Below, one piece after another: positions 1 to 7,420 of a stretch of 64,000 bases of DNA. Position numbers and translations under genes: made by a program. Where the stretch lies: contig JBGAWP010000014.1 in NCBI GenBank assembly GCA_044227505.1, positions 1 to 64,000 of the forward strand, written 5' to 3'. Under the pieces are notes generated by a model that had not been told where the DNA came from, searched no databases, and was given only the letters and a program-made list of their open reading frames with translations. Source of the stretch: UBA7236 sp044227505. GTDB lineage: Bacteria > Bacteroidota > Bacteroidia > Chitinophagales > BACL12. Each line of letters opens with the position of its first letter. Within the stretch, counting starts at the first letter, position 1.

Positions 1-2165
1 ATACCATCCTGATCTCGAATCCACTGTTTTCTGACGACCTTGCAGCAGATACTAATTATAGTTATACCCCATTATTTGATAATGAAGCGATAGGTGACAG
101 ATTGTTTTATACAGCTTCCTTCCGTCATTCCGGAAAAATTAAAGATAAATTTGGATATAAGATCGCCTTCACCTACCTGAACGGAAACGATTGGTTGTAC
201 GACGATCCATTTGAACCAAATTATATTCAACAGGGATATCAAACCTCTGAGGGAAGAATTCCTGTAGGTGATACCATTCCGAATATTCGTGATACACATA
301 TTGAAAAAATAGGTGTAGATCTGCGTTTTGATTACAGATTTAAAAATGCTTCGGAAATAATTTTTACAGGAGGGTTAACAGAAAATGATGGCATTGAATT
401 AACCGGTATTGGTGCGGGACAGGCGGTTAACTGGAAATATTATTACGCTCAGTTGCGGTATACAAATAAGGATTGGTTTGCACAGGCTTTTATAAATGGA
501 AGTGATGCCGGCGATACCTATTTATTTCGAACAGGAGATCTCATCATTGATCATTCCAAACAATATGTGGCACAGGTGCAACATGCAAATGAACTGATGA
601 ATAAAAAGTTAAACCTTATATATGGTGTTGACGGAATTTTTACGAGGCCCGATACTGAAAATACAATAAATGGAAAAAATGAAGAGGATGACAATATCAC
701 CGAAATTGGCGCATATACACAGGGTGATTATAAAGTGAACAGTAAATTCAGTTTGATCGCAGCTTTAAGATACGATTATCACAATTTTGTTGACCAACCA
801 TTTTTTGCACCACGAGCTGCCGTTGTGTATAAAGCAAATCAAAAAAACACATTTAGATTAACCTACAACAGATCATTTTCTGCACCGAGCTCCAATAATT
901 TGAACCTTGATATATTACAATTAAGTGATCTTACCGGATATTCCGGATTATTTCAAACAATATTAGGATCCGATTATGAACCTGCTATGCCTTTATATGC
1001 AATAGGAAACAGAGATGGATTTACCTATTCGTATGATGATATGGGAATGCCACAATATACTTCTCCTTTTGCTGAATATTTGGGATATGGTTCTGATCAA
1101 TATTTCTCTCTGGATAACAGCCTCGAAATAAATAATGTTATTTGGGATGCCACCAGAGGATTATTGGAAACTGCTTTTAATGCTACCATTCCGGGATTAG
1201 GTGTTGCATTGGTTGGTTGGTTGCCTGATGATATTACAGTTGCAGCAAATACTGTTGCAGCCTTAAACCTTACCACATCTTCTTTCGATGTGATAGACCC
1301 CAAAAATATAACCGATTACAGTGCGATAATGAACTCTGCATCCAACACTATTGAAGTTGGTTGGAAAGGATCTTTATTTAACGATAAGGTTTTTGCAACC
1401 GTGGATGTATATTATAATTTGATCCAAGACTATGTGAGCCCTTTAACGGATATCACACCGAATGTATTTATTGATGGTGCAGAACTTGCCGCGTATGTTA
1501 CTCCTATTATTATGGAAAACTATAATGATACAACCGGATCAAATGAATTTCTTGCATCACTTGTTACTTCCACTTTAGATAATGATCCAGCTTATGGTGG
1601 CAACGGAAATGGCACGGGAGCCGATGAATTTATTAACCTCGTTTTGGAAGCAGGTGCAGGCTTACCAGTTGGAACTATATCGCCTACTCAATATCCCGAT
1701 GGTGCAAAATATGTTACTTATGTTAACCTCGGAGACATTTTTGTTTTTGGTGCTGATCTTGGTGTAACCTGGTATGCAAGCGATGATCTTACCATGCAAT
1801 TTTCTTACTCTTGGGTGGATAAAGATTCCGTTCCGCTGGAAGGTGCTCAATTAGGTTATGTTGGATTAAATGCACCAAAAAATAAATTAGCTGTTCGCGG
1901 ATTTTACGATATTAAAAAACTTGATCTCAATGTTGGATTAAATTTCCGCTGGCAGGAATCCTACCCTGCAAACTCAGGTGCTTATGTTGGAACCGTTGAA
2001 CAAATTCACGACCTTGATCTGACACTAAATTATAGTCCTGATTATATCAAGGATACACAATTTTCCTTACTTATAACCAATTTGTATAATCACGAACAAC
2101 AATATTTTGTAGGTGCTCCGAAGATCGGCAGTACTTATTTCTTTAAGATCACTAAATGGTTTTAA
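1..2165 (+). CDS. TonB-dependent outer-membrane receptor, 3' part
   Basis: The frame is open to the left edge, so only about the last 720 residues are seen and the signal peptide and plug are outside the window. What remains reads as an outer-membrane beta-barrel: alternating amphipathic strands rich in Tyr, Phe, Asn and Asp (for example FAPRAAVVYKANQKNTFRLTYNRSFSAP, given here only as a region near nt 810-890), long acidic loops, and the terminal strand GSTYFFKITKWF ending in Phe as BAM-assembled barrels do. The family imports siderophores, vitamins or other bulky ligands using TonB energy. The ligand cannot be told from the barrel. A Rho-independent-like hairpin follows at 2186-2222. The neighbouring sulfotransferase gene gives no functional link. 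Confidence 0.85.
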   Translation, partial: TILISNPLFSDDLAADTNYSYTPLFDNEAIGDRLFYTASFRHSGKIKDKFGYKIAFTYLNGNDWLYDDPFEPNYIQQGYQTSEGRIPVGDTIPNIRDTHIEKIGVDLRFDYRFKNASEIIFTGGLTENDGIELTGIGAGQAVNWKYYYAQLRYTNKDWFAQAFINGSDAGDTYLFRTGDLIIDHSKQYVAQVQHANELMNKKLNLIYGVDGIFTRPDTENTINGKNEEDDNITEIGAYTQGDYKVNSKFSLIAALRYDYHNFVDQPFFAPRAAVVYKANQKNTFRLTYNRSFSAPSSNNLNLDILQLSDLTGYSGLFQTILGSDYEPAMPLYAIGNRDGFTYSYDDMGMPQYTSPFAEYLGYGSDQYFSLDNSLEINNVIWDATRGLLETAFNATIPGLGVALVGWLPDDITVAANTVAALNLTTSSFDVIDPKNITDYSAIMNSASNTIEVGWKGSLFNDKVFATVDVYYNLIQDYVSPLTDITPNVFIDGAELAAYVTPIIMENYNDTTGSNEFLASLVTSTLDNDPAYGGNGNGTGADEFINLVLEAGAGLPVGTISPTQYPDGAKYVTYVNLGDIFVFGADLGVTWYASDDLTMQFSYSWVDKDSVPLEGAQLGYVGLNAPKNKLAVRGFYDIKKLDLNVGLNFRWQESYPANSGAYVGTVEQIHDLDLTLNYSPDYIKDTQFSLLITNLYNHEQQYFVGAPKIGSTYFFKITKWF

Positions 2166-2185
2166 AAGGTAATAATTAAATATAG

Positions 2186-2222
2186 AAACGGCTCTTCCCC
2201 GGAAGGGTCGTTTTTATTTTTA
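2186..2222 (+). terminator. Terminator after the TonB-dependent receptor
   Basis: An imperfect stem (ACGGCTCTTCC pairing with GGAAGGGTCGT, with G-U/mismatch positions) is followed by a T-rich run starting at 2210. It lies 20 bases after the receptor stop codon. Confidence 0.7.
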
Positions 2223-2249
2223 TAGTGAATATGACCTTATCTTCGCAAC

Positions 2250-2951
2250 ATGTTAAACCTGCGCAACAAGTTATTCGGAAAACCGGATCCTGAAAAAAAG
2301 ATACTACTTTACGGGTTGCAGCGCAGTGGAACCAATTTTATGGAAACTCTCATCAAACTAAATTTTCCGGGATGTATCTTCCTGAATGGTGAAAAAAGAA
2401 ATGAGATCACACATAAACATTACCGTTTATATGACAATAAAAATGTTATACCTGAACCACAATTTGTCAATTCGGGCGTCCATCCAACTTTCCAACTATT
2501 TGAACAAGAGTTGCCAAAAAATAAAATACCCGATCTGTATATTATTGTTTCAAAAGATCCTTACAGCTGGTTTGTAAGTTATAGGAACTGGAGTAAAAAA
2601 AATAACTGGCCAAATCCGGAATATCATTATATTGAGGAATACAATTTATTCTATGGCAAGTGGATGCACTTCTCCAAAGAATCACCAAAAATCATTTTTG
2701 TTCGTTACTCCGATCTGCTCACTGAACCTCTTGAGGTATTGAATAAAATCGGCAAATCACTTAACCTATCACCACTAATTAAATTGAAGTCAACAAAAAA
2801 AGTGTACGCTTCAAAACGGTTTACCGGTACTAAAAAGGATGAATTCTTAAATAAAGATCATTTGAAAAAGATAACTTCCGAGGATATGAAAATTATTGAT
2901 CTTACAATTGATCATGAATTAATTAAATGCTTGGGGTATGAGAAGACGTAG
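2250..2951 (+). CDS. Sulfotransferase-like protein
   Basis: A 233-residue cytosolic-looking protein. Residues 19-30 hold LLYGLQRSGTNF, the P-loop-like 5'-phosphosulfate binding motif of the sulfotransferase fold. Around residue 103 the stretch VSKDPYSWFVSYRNW matches the 3'-phosphate binding region (R/K-x-P...S-Y) of the family. The family transfers sulfate from PAPS to hydroxyl or amino groups of sugars, lipids or proteins; the acceptor here is unknown, and no PAPS-synthesis genes are nearby. The C-terminal half is Lys-rich. The stop codon TAG (2949-2951) lies inside the first word of a GACNTAG heptamer array, so the last residues (EKT) may be repeat-encoded. A less likely alternative is a general P-loop NTPase. 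Confidence 0.75.
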   Translation: MLNLRNKLFGKPDPEKKILLYGLQRSGTNFMETLIKLNFPGCIFLNGEKRNEITHKHYRLYDNKNVIPEPQFVNSGVHPTFQLFEQELPKNKIPDLYIIVSKDPYSWFVSYRNWSKKNNWPNPEYHYIEEYNLFYGKWMHFSKESPKIIFVRYSDLLTEPLEVLNKIGKSLNLSPLIKLKSTKKVYASKRFTGTKKDEFLNKDHLKKITSEDMKIIDLTIDHELIKCLGYEKT

Positions 2952-3014
2952 GACGTAGGACTTAGGACATAGGACGTAGGACTTAGGACATAGGACGTAG
3001 GACTTAGGACATAG
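2945..3014. repeat. Heptamer array GACNTAG (10 words)
   Basis: Ten consecutive 7-bp words, GACGTAG followed by three exact 21-bp units made of GACGTAG, GACTTAG and GACATAG. The array overlaps the stop codon of the sulfotransferase-like gene. As 7 is not a multiple of 3, the embedded TAG closes all three plus-strand frames within 21 bases. Confidence 0.95.
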
Positions 3015-3067
3015 GACACCTTGACTTAAAATATTAATTTAATTTCCGATTGCCACTTTAATGTTTA

Positions 3068-3152
3068 GTTAAACATTTTGACGTGAAAGTCTTTGCGAGA
3101 AATTACGCAGTAATTTCGAAGCAATCTCCCAATGTTACCTTAATTTTCCGAA
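3068..3152. repeat. Dispersed hairpin element, copy A
   Basis: About 85 bases that recur almost unchanged at 58182-58263. The core holds the palindrome GAAATTAC-GCA-GTAATTTC flanked by the words TTGCGAG and CGAAGCAATCTCC. In this copy the outer pair is CTTTGC against GCAAT, one base worse than in copy B. ATTGC...GCAAT hairpins of this kind are known as intergenic repeats in many unrelated bacteria. Confidence 0.85.
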
Positions 3153-3237
3153 AGGTGTAATGCCCAAAAATATATAAATTTCCAAATGGTGAATTTCGCT
3201 CCGGAACCTGTGGCTGGAAAATATCCTCCTTCCTCAG

Positions 3238-3267
3238 ACCTGCACAGGTTTCCAAAACCTGTGAGGT
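3238..3267. repeat. Small palindrome (ACCTnCACAGGTTT type)
   Basis: ACCTGCACAGGTTT pairs with AAACCTGTGAGGT through one bulged base, with a very short loop. It lies between the dispersed hairpin element and the heptamers downstream of mazG. Confidence 0.6.
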
Positions 3268-3274
3268 CGAGGCG

Positions 3275-3304
3275 TTGTCAATTATCAATTGTCAATTATC
3301 AATT
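3275..3304. repeat. Heptamer array TTGTCAA/TTATCAA at the 3' end of mazG
   Basis: Four 7-bp words alternate TTGTCAA and TTATCAA. On the minus strand they read TTGACAA/TTGATAA, and the mazG stop TGA and its last residues (IDN) are encoded inside them. The serine hydrolase gene ends in the same way at 58336. Confidence 0.9.
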
Positions 3305-4089
3305 CCCTTCGCTTCATTCCAAAGTGCATCCATCTCACCAAGCGTCATATCATGGAGTGAGCGGTTTTGTTCAGAAGCTTTGAGTTCAATATATTGAAAC
3401 CGTTTAATAAATTTCTTATTGGTTTTTTCCAATGCACTCTCCGGATCCACATGAATAAATCTCGATAGGTTTACAAGCGAAAATAACAGATCGCCAAATT
3501 CTTCCTCCAATTTTGTTTTATCAGGAGTTGGATCAAGGGCAACTTCTTTAAATTCATTTAATTCCTCTTCCACTTTATCCCATACCTGAGAAGTATGTTC
3601 CCATTCGAATTTTACCTGAGCTGCTTTATCCTGAATGCGATACGCTTTTATCATTGCGGGCAAACTTTGTGGCACACCTTGTAATACAGATTTTTTCCCC
3701 TCCTTCAATTTTAACTGTTCCCAATTCTTTTTAACCTCTTCTTCATCCTTTACTGATATATCTCCATAAATATGAGGGTGTCGGTGAATAAGTTTTTCAC
3801 ATTGGGCATTTAAAACATCTGCTATTGAAAATTCATTTTGCTCCTCTCCTATTTTGGAATAGAAAATGATATGCAGGAGTATATCCCCTAACTCTTCTTT
3901 AATATCCTTCCAGTTAGAATCAGAAATAGCGTCAGCCAATTCGTAAGTTTCTTCAATGGTAAGGTTTCTCAAAGTGTGTATGGTTTGTTTTTTATCCCAG
4001 GGACATTGTGCGCGCAATTCATCCATTATAGTGAGCAGTCTTTCAAAAGCGATCTTTTTTGCATCAACAGAGATATCCATATCTTTCAT
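3292..4089 (-). CDS. mazG: Nucleoside triphosphate pyrophosphohydrolase MazG
   Basis: A 265-residue all-helical protein with two MazG-type domains. It hydrolyses (d)NTPs to monophosphates and pyrophosphate and is used for house-cleaning of the nucleotide pool. The first domain shows the metal-binding signature EETYE at 46-50 and EELGD at 65-69, preceded by CPWDKKQTIHTLRN, which is the typical MazG start. The second copy is seen as EEELNEFKEV and EEEFGDLLFSL in the C-terminal half. Length matches the family (about 260). It is divergent from the T9SS plug gene, with 57 bases between start codons. The final residues GIDN and the stop lie within a heptamer repeat, so the C-terminus may be altered relative to relatives. 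Confidence 0.95.
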   Translation of the reverse strand: MKDMDISVDAKKIAFERLLTIMDELRAQCPWDKKQTIHTLRNLTIEETYELADAISDSNWKDIKEELGDILLHIIFYSKIGEEQNEFSIADVLNAQCEKLIHRHPHIYGDISVKDEEEVKKNWEQLKLKEGKKSVLQGVPQSLPAMIKAYRIQDKAAQVKFEWEHTSQVWDKVEEELNEFKEVALDPTPDKTKLEEEFGDLLFSLVNLSRFIHVDPESALEKTNKKFIKRFQYIELKASEQNRSLHDMTLGEMDALWNEAKGIDN

Positions 4090-4146
4090 TTTTTTACAAA
4101 TGTCAGTAATTAAATTGGCATCTTAATTGGTAAATTGCAGCGTGAT

Positions 4147-5493
4147 ATGAATTCAATTAAACAAAAGCTCCAACCATCCAAATCTAAAAAGCTTCTGCTT
4201 TTTTGTACACTATATATATATAGGTGTGTTTTATTGGCCCAGCCACAACCCGATACACTTCAAATTGACTCAGTAGATGCAGGCATAACTGTTCATTCTG
4301 TTTTAGAGGAACAGGTGAACAATGTAAATTTGAAAACAGTGCAACTGAACCGAAGTGATTTGCAATTGGCATATCCTATTCTACTGCTTGACTCAGAGGA
4401 CGAGCTCGTTTTTAGTTTTGATGATCTGCGAGGAGGTGTTCGCAATTACTATTATACCTTCCAACATTGCGACCAGAATTGGGAGGCTTCCAATCTCACC
4501 ACCTTCGATTATCTGGATGGGTATGAAGAAAATTCTATTGAAAACTATTCCTTTTCATTTGGAACGATACAACCATACACACATTATTCCCTGAATTTTC
4601 CGAACGATTATATAGATTTTAAAGTGAGTGGTAATTATGTAATTAAAGTATGGGAAGAAGATAATAAGGAGAATCCGGTGATCGTAAAACGATTTTTTGT
4701 TTGGGAAGAATTAGCCTCTATAAATGCAAAGGTTTACCGCCCCAATTTGATTGAATACAGAAATACCTTTCAGGAAATAAATTTTACTGTTGATATTCGA
4801 AACCTCGATGTTTCCCATGCTCTGGATGAAATACGCGTTACTCTTTTGCAAAATGGCAGATATGATAATGCTGTCTATGATAGTAAACCACGCATGATAA
4901 CGAACGACCTGTTAACCTACGATAAGGATGATATGGTTTTCCCGGCAGGAAAAGAATACAGGCATTTCGATACCAAAACCCTGAACTTTCAATCAGATAT
5001 GGTAAGAAAGATCACGAAAGAAAATGGAACATACCAGGTCTATATAAACGTGGATGAAAGCCGGCTTTATCAAAAATATTTTTACGAGACAGACATCAAT
5101 GGACAATTTGTTCTACAGGCCGATCTCACCAATGATGTAAATACTGAGGGTGATTATGCAATGGTGAACTTCGTATTAAAGTATCCCTATGTAATCACCT
5201 CCGGCGAATTATATGTATTCGGCGAATTAAGCAATAACCAAATGAATGATCAAAACAAAATGGTCTACGATTATGATCTTCAACAATACACTGCTTCTCT
5301 GTACCTGAAACAAGGTTACTACAATTATCTTTATATATACAAAGGGGCAGAATCCAGTACGGGAGAACTTATATACACAGAGGGAAATCATTTCGAATCG
5401 GAGAACGATTACCAATTGTTTATTTACCAACATATGTATGATCGCGACTACGACCGTATTATCGGATGCTCAATCTTTAATTCTGTGAAATGA
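4147..5493 (+). CDS. T9SS plug-type protein (DUF5103)
   Basis: About 448 residues from the ATG at 4147; an upstream TTG at 4135 is in frame but unlikely. A short hydrophobic segment (LLLFCTLYIYRCVLLAQPQ) acts as a signal peptide. The body carries the DUF5103 pattern: LQLAYPILLLDSEDELVFSF, then RNYYYTFQHCDQNW, a beta-rich region and LSNNQMNDQNKMVYDYDLQQYTASLYLKQGYYNY. The N-terminal part of this family has been described as the T9SS Plug protein, which closes the SprA translocon in Bacteroidota; assignment here is by motif recognition. The many T9SS cargo genes in the window fit. It stands alone between mazG and a DinB-family gene. Confidence 0.85.
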   Translation: MNSIKQKLQPSKSKKLLLFCTLYIYRCVLLAQPQPDTLQIDSVDAGITVHSVLEEQVNNVNLKTVQLNRSDLQLAYPILLLDSEDELVFSFDDLRGGVRNYYYTFQHCDQNWEASNLTTFDYLDGYEENSIENYSFSFGTIQPYTHYSLNFPNDYIDFKVSGNYVIKVWEEDNKENPVIVKRFFVWEELASINAKVYRPNLIEYRNTFQEINFTVDIRNLDVSHALDEIRVTLLQNGRYDNAVYDSKPRMITNDLLTYDKDDMVFPAGKEYRHFDTKTLNFQSDMVRKITKENGTYQVYINVDESRLYQKYFYETDINGQFVLQADLTNDVNTEGDYAMVNFVLKYPYVITSGELYVFGELSNNQMNDQNKMVYDYDLQQYTASLYLKQGYYNYLYIYKGAESSTGELIYTEGNHFESENDYQLFIYQHMYDRDYDRIIGCSIFNSVK

Positions 5494-5611
5494 AGGGACA
5501 GCACTTTCCGCTTTGAGAATAATTCGCTGAATCGGAAAAAGTTTTAAACCCTGATCTTTAGCATCTGTCATATTGTTTTCTTACATTAGTTCCCAATTTA
5601 TAATTATCAGA

Positions 5612-6118
5612 ATGAAAGCTTTATTAACTTCTCTTAGCGAATATAATGTTTGGGCAAACAAACGTATTGTTGAAATGATCCAATCATCAACAGAAGATAT
5701 CATTGACAAACCACTTGCTAGCAGTTTTCCTAGTATCAGGAAAACAATTTATCATATATGGGATGCACAGGTGATATGGCTAAACCGCTTGCAGGGCATA
5801 TCTCTCAATACCTGGCCAAGTAAAGAATACGATGACGCTTTTGCCGGATACGATCTTTATTTCATTCAACAATCCATCGACTTCCAACGATTTATTCAAA
5901 CACGCAGCGACACCTATTTTGAGACCACTTGTTTTTATAAAACTTTAAAGGGCGACGACAATCAAACAAAACACTGGCAGATCATTTTACATTGCATGAA
6001 TCATTCAACTTATCACAGAGGACAAATTATTACCATGTTGCGAAGTTTCGGATTAACTGATTTGATGTCGACCGACTATATTGCCTATACCAGAGAAATT
6101 GAAAATATAGTTTATTAA
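5612..6118 (+). CDS. DinB-family protein (putative metal-dependent hydrolase fold)
   Basis: 168 residues from the ATG at 5612; the frame extends upstream to a TTG at 5573, but the family begins with a helix such as MKALLTSLSEYNVWANKRI. The DinB/YfiT four-helix bundle is indicated by the histidine triad H48 (in IYHIWDAQ), H131 and H135 (in HSTYHRGQI). Family members include thiol transferases (bacillithiol, mycothiol) and uncharacterised metalloproteins. No substrate can be proposed. It is monocistronic, and about 400 bases of AT-rich DNA follow. Confidence 0.85.
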   Translation: MKALLTSLSEYNVWANKRIVEMIQSSTEDIIDKPLASSFPSIRKTIYHIWDAQVIWLNRLQGISLNTWPSKEYDDAFAGYDLYFIQQSIDFQRFIQTRSDTYFETTCFYKTLKGDDNQTKHWQIILHCMNHSTYHRGQIITMLRSFGLTDLMSTDYIAYTREIENIVY

Positions 6119-6464
6119 AGGGAAGAATTAGGTTGTGAATAAGGTGTGAATTGTAATTTTCTTCGTCTACAAATTTGGTTGCGAACCTAAAAAGAAGTTG
6201 GAATTAGTTTGAGTGGCGTAGGTGACAAATATCATTTTAACCATCACATTGAAGCATAAATACAATTTTGTGCCGCAGAATTTAAAATATTTATACACAA
6301 TGGTAAATCGAAAAAGTATATTGAGGAAGTTGGAAATAGATAAAATGGATGTATAAAACACTACGTAAATCACATAAAACCGTTTAAAAGGATAATTTAG
6401 ATATTGGTTTGTATACTATAATGTGCAAAACATGTGAAAATCAACAATTATTTTTTATTTTTTT
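6119..6464. other. AT-rich gene-free stretch
   Basis: No convincing coding potential, RNA gene or repeat was seen. Short reading frames on the minus strand have no start context or domain. The last part runs into the promoter of the histone-like gene. Confidence 0.6.
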
Positions 6465-6494
6465 TTTGATAATATAAATTTATGTATAATTTTG
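6465..6494 (+). promoter_or_regulatory. Bacteroidota-type promoter of the histone-like gene
   Basis: TTTG at 6465-6468 and TAATTTTG at 6487-6494, 18 bases apart, match the -33 TTTG / -7 TAnnTTTG consensus of the Bacteroidota primary sigma factor. The start codon is 21 bases after the -7 element, so the leader would be short. A pure T/A tract precedes it. Confidence 0.7.
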
Positions 6495-6515
6495 CAATAA
6501 CCAAATATTTTTCCA

Positions 6516-6878
6516 ATGGCAAAATCAACAAAAAAATCAGCTGGCAAACGTGGACGTCCTGCCGGCAAAAAAGCTGCTGCAAAAAAAGTAGCTAAAAAAA
6601 CAGTTAAGAAGACTGCAAAAAAAGCTACTGCTAAAAAAGCTGCTCCTAAAAAAGTTGCTAAAAAAGCTGCTGCAAAAAAAGCTCCTAAAAAAGCTGCTGC
6701 AAAAAAAGCTGGTAAACGCGGTCGTCCTGCAGCAAAAAAAGCTGCTAAGAAAGCTGGTAAAAAAGCAACGAAAAAAAGTAAAGCTCCTGCTAAGAAAAAA
6801 GCAACAAAGAAAGCTGGCGCTAAAAAAGCTAAAACAACTGCAACACCTCCGGCAAACGGAAATGGTGGAGCTATGTAA
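6516..6878 (+). CDS. Histone-H1-like Lys/Ala-rich DNA-binding protein
   Basis: 120 residues, almost wholly Lys and Ala in AKKA/AAKK repeats, with a short neutral tail (TPPANGNGGAM). Two AT-hook-like cores KRGRP lie at residues 11-15 and 67-71, each inside GKRGRPA. Such proteins resemble eukaryotic H1 C-terminal tails and bacterial H1-like nucleoid proteins that bind and compact DNA. The coding DNA is itself repetitive (AAAAAAGCTGCT units), which favours length variation by slippage. It has its own promoter and a strong terminator, consistent with a highly expressed single gene. Function in nucleoid architecture is inference from composition. Confidence 0.85.
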   Translation: MAKSTKKSAGKRGRPAGKKAAAKKVAKKTVKKTAKKATAKKAAPKKVAKKAAAKKAPKKAAAKKAGKRGRPAAKKAAKKAGKKATKKSKAPAKKKATKKAGAKKAKTTATPPANGNGGAM

Positions 6879-6900
6879 ATTTAGTGGCTTAAAAAAATTA

Positions 6901-6930
6901 AGGAGATCAGTTTTGGTCTCCTTTTTTTAT
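6901..6930 (+). terminator. Terminator of the histone-like gene
   Basis: AGGAGATCA pairs with TGGTCTCCT (one G-U) around a GTTT loop and is followed by TTTTTTATT. Confidence 0.85.
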
Positions 6931-7420
6931 TCCCCTAATTCCAACATCACTTCAGCTTAGTATTTTACCCCCTATTCAACAAACCAAAAATTTTATCCCC
7001 ATTTTAATAAAATAGTATTATTTCTGTTTTATATATACTTTGAGATTGGAACATGCCTTTCAATTAAAAACAGGGTTCTTACCAAATTGTATCTTCTAGC
7101 GGTGAACAAATTTATCTGAGTAACGAAACTAACCCAACAAGGTTGGAATTGTATTAATTTTCAATTTTGATGCGAATTGGATTAAAGTAAACCTAAAGTA
7201 TCTCAGTTATAAGCAACTCATATCACACGATCTAAATACCCTCACTGGTTCAAGTTCAGTGATCAGGGCTTCTTTTACCCCTCAAAACCTCAAATTATGT
7301 ATGAATTTTGTCATTTTTTCCGAATAGTTAAATTTTAACCGATTTTTAAACCAATTTACATAAATTAACAATAACTTTATACCTTTACAAAAACTGTTTA
7401 ATAACGAAATTTTTTAAGCT
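6931..7420. other. Gene-free stretch upstream of the twin T9SS cargos
   Basis: About 490 bases without a credible open frame. A short inverted repeat (CACTG...CAGTG, near 7240) is present but unremarkable. The 3' end (TATACCTTTAC near 7380) is a weak match to a -7 element and probably holds the promoter of the next gene. Confidence 0.5.

Noticed and set aside
2945..3014. Phase variation by heptamer slippage in a coding region
   Set aside because: The arrays lie at or beyond stop codons, or 5' of starts, so length change would not switch a reading frame on or off, except at the last few residues.
6167..6373. 68-residue minus-strand frame in the spacer before the histone-like gene
   Set aside because: Low-complexity hydrophobic reading of AT-rich DNA, with no homologue-like motif.
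6655..6960. A 101-residue frame rich in KKLLQKK inside and beyond the histone-like gene
   Set aside because: It is the shifted reading of the AAAGCT repeats of the real gene and runs through its terminator.
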